The notes under the pieces were generated by a model that saw only the letters and a list, made by a program, of their open reading frames with translations, was not told the origin of the DNA and did not search any database. A stretch of 28,896 nucleotides of DNA from assembly GCA_036783645.1 (NCBI GenBank), contig DAIPWT010000081.1, positions 1-28,896 of the forward strand, given 5' to 3'. Within the stretch, counting starts at the first letter, position 1. Each line of letters starts with the position of its first letter. This DNA comes from UBA4732 sp002404095. Lineage in GTDB: Bacteria; Planctomycetota; Planctomycetia; Gemmatales; Gemmataceae. Of this stretch, positions 20,692 through 28,896 are shown piece after piece. Both the position numbers and the translations under genes were made by a program.

Positions 20692-20776
20692 GGCGAACGG
20701 CCGGTGTAAGCCGGCTGGTACATCACCAAGTCAGCGATAGAGTGACGTACCAGCCGGCTTACGCCGGCCGTTCGCC
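20692..20776. repeat. Palindrome between convergent genes (30-bp arms)
   Basis: The arms 20692-20721 and 20747-20776 are reverse complements at 29 of 30 positions (core ccggctggtac / gtaccagccgg), with a 25-base loop. It starts 11 bp after one stop codon and ends 18 bp before the convergent gene's stop, so the RNA of either strand would form a long hairpin that could end transcription. The single mismatch and unrelated loop suggest a MITE-like dispersed repeat rather than a simple terminator. Confidence 0.75.
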
Positions 20777-20794
20777 CGTAAAGTTATTGGCTCT

Positions 20795-22036
20795 TTATTT
20801 CTTCAAATCCCAGCAAACCAGCTTTCGCCCGTCTCGGCCATACAGCCGGCCGTCGGCCAGCGCGATCGGCGCCCGGCACGGCCGATTCGTCAGCACCGCC
20901 GCGCGCGCCAACTCCTCGTACTTTTCCTTGCTCGCATTCGCCAACACCAGATCGCCGTTCTCGGTCAGGATAATAAGTTTGCCGTCCGCGACGATCATTG
21001 AGCCGCAGCCGAAGCTCTCGGCGGTCCATTGTACTTTGCCGCTCTTCAACGCAACGCAACGCAAACGGGCGGTTTCCTCTTGCCGGCCGTCGAAGCCGTA
21101 CAGATAGCCTTCGTGATAGACCGGCGTTCCGTAGTGACACGACAGCACCTCGTTGCTCTTCCACACTTCTTCAAGACCTTCCTTCGTCGGCTGTAACAGC
21201 ACCGCTCCGGTTCCGTAACACGCCGTCAGGAAGATCCGTCCGTCCACAACTAACGGCGTCGCCGCGTTCACGGAAGCCTCCATACGCGACCGCCAATGTT
21301 TGCTATATTGGACCGCGCCATTGGCGGGATCGAGCGCGATCAACCCCTCGCGCGTAAGGAACACGGCTCGCTGACGGCCGCCAACGTCGGCGCTTACCGG
21401 CGACGAATAGCTGGCGTCGTGGTCGTCGGCTTTCCAGACTTCCTTGCCGTCGTCCTTGTTGAAAGCCACGATGCCGGCGCCGCCCTTACCGCCGATGTTC
21501 ACCAACAGCCGGCCGTCCATCAACATCGGCGACGTTCCGACGCCGAAATAGCTCTTGGCGACTTCGTAGTCCTCGTGCAGCGCCCGGCGCCATACCTTGT
21601 CGCCGTCCTCTAGCTTCAGGCACTGCAAAACGCCGTCCGCGCCGAGGGTGTAGACGCGGCCGTCGGCGACCAGCGGCGTCGAACGCGGGCCGTCGCCTTT
21701 GCCGAGCGCGTCCTGGTAATGCGTCGGATAGCCTGTTTTCCACTTCGTCACGCCGTCGGCGGCGCTCAGGCACTCGACGACCTCCTCATCGCCAACGCGG
21801 TGGAAGAGGATCACCCGATCGCCGACGACCACGGGACCGCTGAAGCCATCGCCGACGTTTTTTTCCCAGATAACCGGCGGCCCTTTCTCTGGCCACGTCG
21901 CCTTGAGGCCGGTCTCGGTCGAGACGCCGTTGCGCGTTGGGCCGAGGAACTGCGGCCAATCCGCGGCCGTGCAGAGCGGGACGGCAACTGCCGCGAGCAA
22001 TAGGCATAGCGTTTGTGGTATTCGTAATCCAGTCAT
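20795..22036 (-). CDS. PQQ-like beta-propeller protein, secreted
   Basis: 413 residues; GGAGA 6 bp before the ATG. A signal peptide (1-25, ending VPLCTAA) is followed by DWPQFLGPTRNGVS, the standard start of planctomycete PQQ-binding-like beta-propeller proteins. Repeated blade motifs follow: GPVVVGDRVILFHRVG, STPLVADGRVYTLGADG, VVECLSAADG, GIVAFNKDDGKEVWKA, TPLVVDGRIFLTACYGTG and a closing DGRLYGRDGRKLVCWDLKK. About seven or eight blades are expected. The fold resembles quinoprotein dehydrogenases and BamB, but no dehydrogenase calcium/PQQ site can be recognised, so enzymatic activity is doubtful. It is probably periplasmic. It stands alone, convergent with the membrane-anchored unknown. Confidence 0.88.
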   Translation of the reverse strand: MTGLRIPQTLCLLLAAVAVPLCTAADWPQFLGPTRNGVSTETGLKATWPEKGPPVIWEKNVGDGFSGPVVVGDRVILFHRVGDEEVVECLSAADGVTKWKTGYPTHYQDALGKGDGPRSTPLVADGRVYTLGADGVLQCLKLEDGDKVWRRALHEDYEVAKSYFGVGTSPMLMDGRLLVNIGGKGGAGIVAFNKDDGKEVWKADDHDASYSSPVSADVGGRQRAVFLTREGLIALDPANGAVQYSKHWRSRMEASVNAATPLVVDGRIFLTACYGTGAVLLQPTKEGLEEVWKSNEVLSCHYGTPVYHEGYLYGFDGRQEETARLRCVALKSGKVQWTAESFGCGSMIVADGKLIILTENGDLVLANASKEKYEELARAAVLTNRPCRAPIALADGRLYGRDGRKLVCWDLKK

Positions 22037-22061
22037 GGGGAGTCTCCAACGGGTGGCGCCT

Positions 22062-22122
22062 GTTTAGCCGCGACCCGAAGGGGAGCGCGGGCGCCGCGCT
22101 CCCCTTCGGGTCGCGGCTAAAC
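22062..22122. repeat. Perfect 29-bp palindrome, 3-base loop
   Basis: The arms 22062-22090 and 22094-22122 are exact reverse complements (outer end gtttagccgcgacccgaagg) around the loop gcg. The element lies 26 bp before the start of the minus-strand PQQ gene, in the divergent spacer with the acetyltransferase gene. Its perfection suggests recent insertion or conversion. It is MITE/REP-like, and in this position it could affect either promoter. Confidence 0.85.
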
Positions 22123-22247
22123 GGACTGTACCGCGCCGGCGCCGGGCTGACCAGTCAAACGGGGCGCCAACTTGCGGGATGTGTGCCCGCCTCTTATCAT
22201 TTCACCATGCGCCGAGCGTACCGCCCGGCGTGCAGGGGCTTCATCTT

Positions 22248-23198
22248 GTGATTCACTACCGCTCGTTTTGCAACACCGACCCCCCCGGCTTGGTGAACGT
22301 CTGGAACGAAAGCTTCACCGGCCGCGGCGCCGTCGTCCTTCGCTCGGCCACTCTCTTGGAATACTTCCTTTTCGCCAAGGCGTATTTCGACCCCGAGGGG
22401 CTAATCGTCGCGGCCGATGGCGATCAACTCGTTGGCTTCGCCCTCGCCGGCTTCGGCCCGAACGGGGACGGCAGCGGTCTCGATACGACGGCCGGCGTCC
22501 TCAGCGCCCTCGGCGTCATTCCGTCGCATCGCAAGCAGGGCGTGGGCGCCGCGTTGACCGCGCGGGCCGAGGCCTACCTCCGCCGGCGCGGCGCCACGAC
22601 GCTGTACGCCGGGCCGATGGCGCCGTTGAACCCGTTCACCTTCGGACTGTACGGCGGCAGCCAATCGCCGGGCTTTCTCGACAGCGATACGGCGGCAGGC
22701 CCGTTCTTCGAGCGCCGCGGCTACTTTGCCCAAGAGGGGAAGCTGGTTTTCCAGCGCCCGCTAGACCGGCCGCCGGTCGTGACCGACGGACGCTTCGCGG
22801 CCTACCGGCAGCGCTACGAGATCACGGTCGGCCCGCGCAAGGAGACGACGTGGTGGCAAGAATGCGTGTTCGGCCCTCTGGAATTGCATGACTATCGGCT
22901 GACGGACAAGGCGACTGGAAAGTGGGCGGCCCGCGCCTCGTTGTGGGAGATGGAAACCTACAGCCCCGCTTGGAACGAACACGCCGTTGGCTTGGCCGAG
23001 TTGGAGGTGGTGACGGACGCTCGCCGCAAGGGGTTGGCCAGGTTTTTGTTGGCCCAGATCCTGCGCCATGTGCATGAACAATTCTTCACCGTGGCCGAGA
23101 TCCAGGCCGCCGAGACGAACATCGCGGCCGTCAACCTGATTCGCGGTCTTGGCTTCACGCAGGTGGACCGTGGACGCCGCTTCCGGCTCGAAGCGTAA
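22248..23198 (+). CDS. Tandem-GNAT N-acetyltransferase
   Basis: 316 residues if translation starts at GTG 22248 (VIHYRSFCNTDPPGLVNVWN), where homology-like sequence begins and aggggc lies upstream. An ATG at 22179 would add 23 unlikely residues. Two GNAT domains are visible. The first has GVIPSHRKQGVGAALTARAE (acetyl-CoA loop RKQGVG), followed by GATTLYAGP. The second has ELEVVTDARRKGLARFLLAQ (loop RRKGLA) and AAETNIAAVNLIRGLGF. Between them, PFFERRGYFAQEGKLVFQRP belongs to the end of the first domain. Both acetyl-CoA sites look intact. Cytoplasmic; the acceptor is unknown. It is divergent from the PQQ-propeller gene. Confidence 0.8.
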   Translation: MIHYRSFCNTDPPGLVNVWNESFTGRGAVVLRSATLLEYFLFAKAYFDPEGLIVAADGDQLVGFALAGFGPNGDGSGLDTTAGVLSALGVIPSHRKQGVGAALTARAEAYLRRRGATTLYAGPMAPLNPFTFGLYGGSQSPGFLDSDTAAGPFFERRGYFAQEGKLVFQRPLDRPPVVTDGRFAAYRQRYEITVGPRKETTWWQECVFGPLELHDYRLTDKATGKWAARASLWEMETYSPAWNEHAVGLAELEVVTDARRKGLARFLLAQILRHVHEQFFTVAEIQAAETNIAAVNLIRGLGFTQVDRGRRFRLEA

Positions 23199-23248
23199 AG
23201 ACGGGGCATCCCGCACCAAAAAACAAACCGTTCGTGGCCTAGGGGCGA

Positions 23249-23264
23249 GAAGGCTTCCGCCTTC
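23249..23264. terminator. Possible terminator hairpin after acetyltransferase
   Basis: A 6-bp stem, gaaggc / gccttc, with loop ttcc, flanked by the longer-range pair gggcga / tcgccc. It lies 50 bp past the stop codon at 23198. There is no clear T-run, so confidence is modest. Confidence 0.35.
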
Positions 23265-23382
23265 CTTTCGCATTTCGCCCAGAGCTTGTCGTTTGCCGCC
23301 GCGGAACCTGAACAAACACCGATTTGCCATTCTGGCAGCCAAAATAATCGTTCCCGTACCCTCGACAGGGGCCACGCTCTGC

Positions 23383-23411
23383 TTGACACGAAATCCGGTC
23401 TGCTTTAGAGT
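23383..23411 (+). promoter_or_regulatory. Sigma70-like promoter for the PEP-CTERM gene
   Basis: A perfect -35 (ttgaca, 23383-23388), a 17-base spacer and a -10 of tagagt (23406-23411, 4 of 6 consensus positions). It points at the PEP-CTERM gene about 170 bp downstream, implying a leader of about 150 bases. Confidence 0.55.
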
Positions 23412-23590
23412 ACCCCCCAGCCCGCAAAGGAAGTTGGGCGTTGTAGGCCGTCGCTCGTTTCCTTCAAGCAGAGGAGGCCAGTTCGTTCGGAACCTTTTTT
23501 CGCTCTGATTCACAGCCTTGAAGGGACGCAAGCATTCGCCCGCTCTCTGTCGATGAGGTCGAAACCATGGATCGGAAAGGACCCACGCAA

Positions 23591-24283
23591 ATGAAACGTT
23601 CCCTATCTCTGTTCACCGCAGCCCTCGCCCTGGCGCTGACGGCGACCGCGCAGTCGCAGGCCACCCCGTTTAGCTACACCTACAACTGGGCGGCTAACCC
23701 TGTCGGCATCACGGCCGGCAACGGCGGCGTCACCCTCACCAACGAGGCCGCCGTCACGACCAACATCGCAACCGACACCGCGGCCACCAACGTCACGGTG
23801 TTCAGCGCGGCGCCGTCCAACGCTCCCGACGTGATTGCGACCCCGGGCGCCGGCAGCAACTACACGCTGGCTGTCACGGTGAGCGACGGCAACGGCGGCA
23901 GCGGCACCGTCACCTTCACGGGTTTGTTGACGGGCCAACTGACCCACGACAGTTCCAACCTCACAACCTCCATCACCGGCTCGACCGACGATTCGGGGAC
24001 GCACGCCGGCCAGACGTTCGGCTCGGTCACGTTCGGCGGCGAGCAGTACCTCGTGTCGTACAACGGCTTCGCGGCCCCCGGCCCGGAGGCGCAGCACAAC
24101 GTCGGCAGCATCTCCTTTCACATCGACCCCACGCCGGCGATTGTCGGCGGCCCCGGCCCCGGCACCGGCCAAGCGCCGGAACCGTCGAGCATGGTGCTGG
24201 GCTGCCTCGGCCTGTCGTTCCTCGGCGGCGTCGTCCTTCGCGCCCGCCGTCGCAAGGCCGAACTGCTGAAGGCCGCGTTCTAA
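23591..24283 (+). CDS. PEP-CTERM sorting-domain protein
   Basis: 230 residues from ATG 23591, which opens a classical signal peptide (MKRSLSLFTAALALALTATA, cleavage near QSQA). An ATG at 23567 would add eight residues (MDRKGPTQ) and has GAGG upstream, so it remains possible. The middle is Thr/Ser/Asn/Gly-rich and low in charge (NGGVTLTNEAAVTTNIATDT, SDGNGGSGTVTFTG), consistent with a beta-rich surface protein. The C-terminus has the exosortase signal: APEPSSMV, a hydrophobic stretch LGCLGLSFLGGVVL, then the basic tail RARRRK. It would be exported by Sec, processed by an exosortase/archaeosortase-type enzyme not present in this window, and linked to the cell surface or extracellular matrix. 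Confidence 0.88.
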   Translation: MKRSLSLFTAALALALTATAQSQATPFSYTYNWAANPVGITAGNGGVTLTNEAAVTTNIATDTAATNVTVFSAAPSNAPDVIATPGAGSNYTLAVTVSDGNGGSGTVTFTGLLTGQLTHDSSNLTTSITGSTDDSGTHAGQTFGSVTFGGEQYLVSYNGFAAPGPEAQHNVGSISFHIDPTPAIVGGPGPGTGQAPEPSSMVLGCLGLSFLGGVVLRARRRKAELLKAAF

Positions 24284-24602
24284 TACGGCCGACTCGCAAC
24301 ACTCCTCAACCCGCAGACGACCCAGTTCGCGTGTTGATTCATGGGCGACCCCGTTCGGACGTACAAAGACGTACCTCCGGGCGGCGGCCCCGTGAGATAG
24401 ACGAAGTTTCGCCGCAGCGCCCACGCACCAAGGATTGGCCGACGCCGATGAACTCCGCCGCTTTGCATCGTTTGCAGCGCCTAACGCCTTCCCATCCGGC
24501 CGGCCCAAGCCTGCCCGCGCCTTCCGCCTCACAATCGGACTTTTCTTATTCCCCGGCCGCCAACTCTCCTTCCGGCGGTCGCAACCGATGGAACATCCAC
24601 TG
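24284..24602. other. Intergenic region upstream of giant TPR gene
   Basis: About 320 bp. The TPR reading frame stays open through the second half (from 24435), but that part is Pro/Arg/Ser-rich and lacks a ribosome site, so it is probably untranslated. A weak 6-bp inverted repeat, caacac / gtgttg (24297-24302, 24331-24336), follows the PEP-CTERM stop. No clear promoter was found. Confidence 0.4.
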
Positions 24603-27600
24603 ATGCGAAAGCTCAACGTCAAACTGTTCCTCGTCCTCGTGATTGGCGCCGCCGCGACCGCCGGCTCGGTCTGGGGGCTGCATACTTTTCAGTACAAGCG
24701 GATTGCGGCCGCCCTGCTCTGGCAGGCCCGCCGCGCCGAAGAAGTGGGAAAGATCGACCAGATGAAGGGCTATCTGGAGCGCTATCTGGAGTTCGCGCCC
24801 CAAGACACCGAGGAGCAGGTCCACCTGGGCCGCACCCTGGCCGGAGACTACTTCGCCGCCTCCTTGCCGGCGCGCCGTCAGGCGTTTTTCGTCCTCAATA
24901 AAGTTTTGGCGCGCGACTCCAACCGCCCGGACGTTCAGCGTCTGCTGGTGAAGACGGCACTGGAAATTGGCGAATACAGCACCGCGCGTCAGAATCTGGA
25001 ATCCTTGGCGAAAAACGTCACGACCGATGGCTCTGATGCGGCTGATCGCGGCGAGCTGGAAGGCTATTGGGGCCGGCTCCTGGACGCCGAAAAGAAACCG
25101 GCCGAGTCGATCAGCTATTGCCGTCGCGCCGTGAAGGATTCACCGTCGGCAGAGGAAAACTACACGCGGCTGGCCTATTTGCTTCGCGCCCAGCAGGACG
25201 TTCCGCTTGAACAACGCGACAAGAACCGCGTCGAGGCGGACCAGACCATCGACGCCCTCGTAGCCAACAATCCGACTTCTTCCAAAGCGCACCTCGCACG
25301 CTGGAGCTATCGCCGCGAATTCAGCCTGCTGGACTTGCGCGGCATGAAAGAGCCGGGGAAAATCGCCGTCGAAAAGGCGGCGGCCGAGGACGTGGACGTG
25401 GCGCTCAGTCAGGCGCCGGAGGACGTGGACGTGCTGGTCGCCAAGGCGGACAGCGAAGTGATCCAACAGCACCGGGACAAGGCCTACGACTACCTCCAGC
25501 AAGGCGTGAAGCTGCAAACGACGCAAGGCTACCACGGCTCGTCCGACATGGCCGAGTTCAATCTGCTCTGGCATTTGGCAACGCTTCTGCTCAGCGACGC
25601 GAAGCTGTCCACCGACGAAAATAAGATGGCGGAGGTAGAACAAACGATCGCGCGTATCCGCAAGACGCGCGGCCAGCCGGCGGCGGCCGACTATCTCGAC
25701 GGCTGGCTCCTCGTCCACAAAAAGGAATGGGCGCGGGCGGCGGCGCTTCTGGAACGGACGCGACCGGCGTTGGCGGCGCAACAGGCCCACCGCGATCTGA
25801 TCGGTCAAATCGACCTGTATTTGGGGCAGTGTTTCGAGGCGCTTGAAGAGCCGGCCCAGGCGGCGGCGGCGTTCCAACGTGCTCTCGAATGGGACAACAA
25901 CCTGCCACAGGCGCACCTGGGGTTGGGTCAGGCGCAACGCCTTCTGGGCCGAGTCGATGACGCCCTTGGCAACCTCCGCAAAGCGGCGGAAACCAGCCAA
26001 AATCCAGGCAAAACGTGGCTGGAAGTGGCGCGCCTCGAAGTGCTGCATCAACTGCAACAGGACAAACGAGACTGGAGCGCGGCAAACGACGCCATCGATC
26101 GCGCGGCGTTGACCATCGCCAAAGACGCAAAAGAGTCCGTGCAGCCGGCGCTGCTCCGCGCGGAAATCCTGGCCATTCAGGACAAGATGGATTTAGCCGA
26201 GAAATTGCTGAAAGACGGCCGGGCGGCCCACCCCGACCGGGTGGAGTTCTGGACGGCGCTGGCGGACCTCGGCGGGCGCCGCAAACAAGAGTCTAAAGCG
26301 CTCGAAATACTCGACGAAGCCGAGGCGGCGCTGCACGACTGCGTGGAACTGCGCGTCAGCCGCGCCCTGCACCTGGCGGCCGACCCCACGGAGGAAAAGC
26401 TCGCCGCCCTTGACGATCTGGTGAAGAAAGACCGAGGCGGCTTCAGCGCGGACGATCAAGAGAAGCTACTTTCGGGACTGGCCGGGGCGCAGATGCGCGC
26501 TGGCCGTTCTTCCGAGGCGACGACGCTGTTGGAGGAACTGGCGCGGACGCCCGGCCATCGCAACGACCTTCGCTTGCGGCTCACGCTGTTCGACCTCGCC
26601 GTCAAACGCGACGACGGCCCAGCAATCGATAAAGTGCTTGCGGAGATCCACGAAGTAGAAGGTGGGGCCGGGGCGTTTTATGGGTTGGGACAATCGCTAC
26701 GGTTCCTCTATCTGGCCAGGAAGAACCCAAAGGACGCCAAGGACCACCTGGATGAGGCCTGGCGCGCGCTAGACCGCGCGGCCAACCTACAACCGAACTG
26801 GGCGGCGTTGGAACTGGCGCGCGCCGACGTGGCAGAGTTGGGCGGCGATCCCGAAGGCACAATCATTCACCTCAAGGCGGCGGTCCATCTGGAACAAGGG
26901 CGCGTCGGCACTTCCGTCATCCAGCGGTTGGTCGAGGCGCTGAGCCAACGGCAACGCTACGTCGAGGCCGACGGCTACCTGGGCCAGTTGCGGCAATCGC
27001 TGTTGGTCAATTCTCCCTTGGGCCGTCTCGCCGCTGGCGTGGAGCTGAATTTGAACATGGACCACCCGGAAAAAGCGCGGGCGACGGTGGACGCCGCAGT
27101 CGCCGAAGGAACCAAGGACTTTCGCGATCTCCTTTTACGGGCGCGCTTCCATGAAGCCATGCACCAGGACGGCGCCGCCGAAGACGATTACCGCAAGGCG
27201 ACCGAAGCGGCGCCGGAACAAGCGGCCGTCTGGGTGGGCTACGTCCAGTTTCTCGGCAACCACGAGAAGAGCGGCACAGCGGCCAGTCTCATCAAGAGCG
27301 ACGTAGGCGTCAAAGTGGCCAAGGACCGCGTCGATCTGGCCGTGGCGCAGTGCTACGAAGTGCTGGCGAGTAAGGAAGCCGGCGCCGCCTATGACGACGC
27401 GGCCAACGCCAGGCCAAACGACCCCACGGTGGCGCGTGCCGTGGCCGCCTATCGGCTGCGCGCCGGCCGCGTCGGCGAGGCGACGCCGCTGCTCGAAAAG
27501 CTGGCGAATCGAGACATAAAGGCAACGTCCGAGGCCGACTTGGATTGGGCGCGGCGCGGGCTAGCGATGGTGTTGTCGAGCAGCACCGACTATCGCGATT

Positions 27601-28829
27601 TCCGGCGGGCGCTCGATCTCGTGGGGCTGAAACTGGACGAAAACGGCCTGCTGCTTCCCGACCCGCCCGCCAACCGCGAAGTGAGCGTCGAGATGCGTCG
27701 GGCCAGGGCGCGCGTGCTGGCAACGCAACCGCAACGCCAGTTCCGCGTCAAGGCGGCCCAACTCCTGGAAGGCTTACAGCCGTCGGAGGCCGACGACTGG
27801 TTCGTCCTGGCGTTGCTCTACGACGCGGACAACGCCGAGGCGAAGGAAACCGTACTCCTGAAGCAGCTCGCGGCCCTGGACGACCGCGCGATTAAACCGA
27901 GTTTCCTGATCCAGTATAGCCAGCTTTTGATGCGGCAAGCCAAGTCCGATAAGGCCAAACTCGATGAGGTCGCCCCGATTGTTGAGCGTCTGGAAAAACT
28001 GGAGACGGCTCGCGGACAATCGAAAGGCGCATTCGGCACGGTGGAAATGCAGGCGCGACTGTTGGAAGCCAGGGGCCAGGGCGAGAAGGCGCTGGACCTG
28101 CTCCGCGATTACATGGGCCGGCGCGGCGCCAAGCCGGAGGAGATACTGATGCTGGTGTCGTCACTGGGGCGGCAAAAGCGATTTAGCGAGGCTCTCGACT
28201 TGTGCGACAAAGAAAAAATCTGGGAGAAATGTCCGCCGCAAGTGGCGGGCGGCGTTTGCATGGGTCTGCTGCACGGCCTGACGAACGCAGACGGTAATCG
28301 CAACCGCGTGGAGGGCTGGCTGAAGGCGGCCATCGCGAAGAACCCCAAGCTCGTAGTGCTTAAGATGCAGCTGGCTGACCTTTACGATCTGTCCGGCGAT
28401 TACGTGGGCGCCCAGAAGCAATACCGCGAGGTTCTTGACGCGGAGCCAGGCAACGTGGTGGCGCTGAACAATTTGGCATGGCTGTTGTCCGACAAGACGG
28501 GGCAAGGCCGTGAGGCTCTGAAGTACGCGGAGGCGGCCGTTAACGGCATGGGCCGCCGCGCCGACCTTTTGGACACGCGCGGTCTAGTGCAGTTGAACCT
28601 TGGCAACAACGAAGCCGCCCTGGCCGACTTCACGGAGGCCAGCAACGATTCGCCGACGGGGGCCCGGCTTTTCCACCTGGCGCGTGCGCAATACAAGGCG
28701 CGCGACCGCGATGCGGCCATGCGGACGCTGCGAAAGGCGCGGTCGGATTTTGGTTTAGAGCCGGCTGGCCTGCACCCAACGGAACAGGAAGTCTGCCAAA
28801 CACTGATGAACGAGTTAAAGGTTAGGTAA
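24603..28829 (+). CDS. Giant membrane-anchored TPR protein
   Basis: 1408 residues from ATG 24603, where the sequence becomes MRKLNVKLFLVLVIGAAATA. This basic start plus membrane helix (about 8-28) is typical of planctomycete TPR proteins. ATG 24588 (MEHPL) and the open frame back to 24435 are alternatives without ribosome sites. The rest is alpha-helical with many degenerate TPR units throughout, for example QAAAAFQRALEWDNNLPQAH, GLGQAQRLLGRVDDALGNLR and, at the end, ALNNLAWLLSDKTGQGREAL and LDTRGLVQLNLGNNEAALAD. The helix anchors it in the inner membrane, with the repeat region probably facing the periplasm. Large TPR proteins of this architecture (PrsT-like) accompany exosortase and exopolysaccharide loci. 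The preceding PEP-CTERM gene fits that, but the link is inference. Confidence 0.88.
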   Translation: MRKLNVKLFLVLVIGAAATAGSVWGLHTFQYKRIAAALLWQARRAEEVGKIDQMKGYLERYLEFAPQDTEEQVHLGRTLAGDYFAASLPARRQAFFVLNKVLARDSNRPDVQRLLVKTALEIGEYSTARQNLESLAKNVTTDGSDAADRGELEGYWGRLLDAEKKPAESISYCRRAVKDSPSAEENYTRLAYLLRAQQDVPLEQRDKNRVEADQTIDALVANNPTSSKAHLARWSYRREFSLLDLRGMKEPGKIAVEKAAAEDVDVALSQAPEDVDVLVAKADSEVIQQHRDKAYDYLQQGVKLQTTQGYHGSSDMAEFNLLWHLATLLLSDAKLSTDENKMAEVEQTIARIRKTRGQPAAADYLDGWLLVHKKEWARAAALLERTRPALAAQQAHRDLIGQIDLYLGQCFEALEEPAQAAAAFQRALEWDNNLPQAHLGLGQAQRLLGRVDDALGNLRKAAETSQNPGKTWLEVARLEVLHQLQQDKRDWSAANDAIDRAALTIAKDAKESVQPALLRAEILAIQDKMDLAEKLLKDGRAAHPDRVEFWTALADLGGRRKQESKALEILDEAEAALHDCVELRVSRALHLAADPTEEKLAALDDLVKKDRGGFSADDQEKLLSGLAGAQMRAGRSSEATTLLEELARTPGHRNDLRLRLTLFDLAVKRDDGPAIDKVLAEIHEVEGGAGAFYGLGQSLRFLYLARKNPKDAKDHLDEAWRALDRAANLQPNWAALELARADVAELGGDPEGTIIHLKAAVHLEQGRVGTSVIQRLVEALSQRQRYVEADGYLGQLRQSLLVNSPLGRLAAGVELNLNMDHPEKARATVDAAVAEGTKDFRDLLLRARFHEAMHQDGAAEDDYRKATEAAPEQAAVWVGYVQFLGNHEKSGTAASLIKSDVGVKVAKDRVDLAVAQCYEVLASKEAGAAYDDAANARPNDPTVARAVAAYRLRAGRVGEATPLLEKLANRDIKATSEADLDWARRGLAMVLSSSTDYRDFRRALDLVGLKLDENGLLLPDPPANREVSVEMRRARARVLATQPQRQFRVKAAQLLEGLQPSEADDWFVLALLYDADNAEAKETVLLKQLAALDDRAIKPSFLIQYSQLLMRQAKSDKAKLDEVAPIVERLEKLETARGQSKGAFGTVEMQARLLEARGQGEKALDLLRDYMGRRGAKPEEILMLVSSLGRQKRFSEALDLCDKEKIWEKCPPQVAGGVCMGLLHGLTNADGNRNRVEGWLKAAIAKNPKLVVLKMQLADLYDLSGDYVGAQKQYREVLDAEPGNVVALNNLAWLLSDKTGQGREALKYAEAAVNGMGRRADLLDTRGLVQLNLGNNEAALADFTEASNDSPTGARLFHLARAQYKARDRDAAMRTLRKARSDFGLEPAGLHPTEQEVCQTLMNELKVR

Positions 28830-28884
28830 TATCGCTTTGGCGAGCCGGGTCGCCTCGCACCACCGAGAGAATGGAGTCTCTGCC

Positions 28885-28896
28885 ATGAAACTGGAC
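28885..28896 (+). CDS. Start of a further gene, cut by window edge
   Basis: An ATG at 28885, with GGAG eight bases upstream (28873-28876), opens MKLD before the sequence ends. It lies 55 bp after the giant TPR gene on the same strand, so it is probably the next gene of that unit. Nothing can be said about its product. Confidence 0.5.

Larger units (their letters stand above)
23199..23590. other. Intergenic region between acetyltransferase and PEP-CTERM gene
   Basis: About 390 bp. It contains a small hairpin 50 bp after the acetyltransferase stop (gaaggc/gccttc, 23249-23264, with gggcga and tcgccc flanks at 23243-23248 and about 23275-23280), probably a terminator. Further on is the sigma70-like promoter at 23383-23411. 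The remaining 5' leader of about 155 bases shows no riboswitch I recognise. Confidence 0.5.

Noticed and set aside
22179..22247. ATG 22179 as start of the acetyltransferase
   Set aside because: The 23 extra residues (MCARLLSFHH...) have no family resemblance and lie next to the palindrome; GTG 22248 fits better.
23603..24622. Minus-strand frame of 339 codons over the PEP-CTERM gene
   Set aside because: Arg/Gly/Ala-rich antisense translation. The plus strand has a promoter, signal peptide and sorting signal.

Overview
The window looks like a chromosomal segment of a GC-rich planctomycete, most likely a Gemmata-type (Gemmataceae) bacterium. The case rests on family content: a Tat-exported DUF1501 protein, a Uma2 nuclease-fold protein, a PQQ-type beta-propeller protein with the planctomycete 'DWPQFLGP' opening, a PEP-CTERM protein, a giant FG-GAP/RHS protein with the N-terminal 'ILESREMP' motif, and many short palindromic repeats. 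No rRNA, tRNA, CRISPR array or intact insertion sequence was seen. Species cannot be named from the sequence alone.

Left part (1-9.7 kb, all minus strand): a 2656-codon secreted-type protein (about five FG-GAP repeats, a PKD-like domain, a Cys cluster, a long YD/RHS core, a Gly-Val linker and an unrecognised C-terminal tip) is followed 42 bp downstream by a TPR protein. Beyond the TPR gene lies about 0.9 kb of debris: a 38-codon RHS fragment, a second shorter copy with the same break point, a scrap resembling the TPR gene's 3' end, and a perfect 53-bp direct repeat. This resembles the tail end of rhs loci, where tip/partner cassettes are gained and lost. The toxin/partner reading is inference.

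Middle (9.8-15.8 kb, mostly minus): DUF1501 and Uma2 genes sit close together (32 bp apart). Next come a small frameshifted plus-strand gene, a copper-type P1B ATPase with YHS and metal-binding N-terminal domains, and a YbaK-type aminoacyl-tRNA deacylase.

Right part (15.9-28.9 kb): a HAD hydrolase; a PD-(D/E)XK-like protein with a VapBC-type toxin-antitoxin pair; a DacB/PBP4 peptidase; a membrane-anchored unknown; a convergent PQQ-propeller gene; a tandem-GNAT acetyltransferase; a PEP-CTERM protein with a clear sigma70-like promoter; and a giant membrane-anchored TPR protein. The last two together suggest an exosortase/exopolysaccharide neighbourhood continuing past the right edge, where one more gene starts.

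Several palindromic elements (about 9016-9126, 12471-12491, 15271-15300, 20692-20776, 22062-22122) dot the window. One is built in frame into the giant RHS gene.
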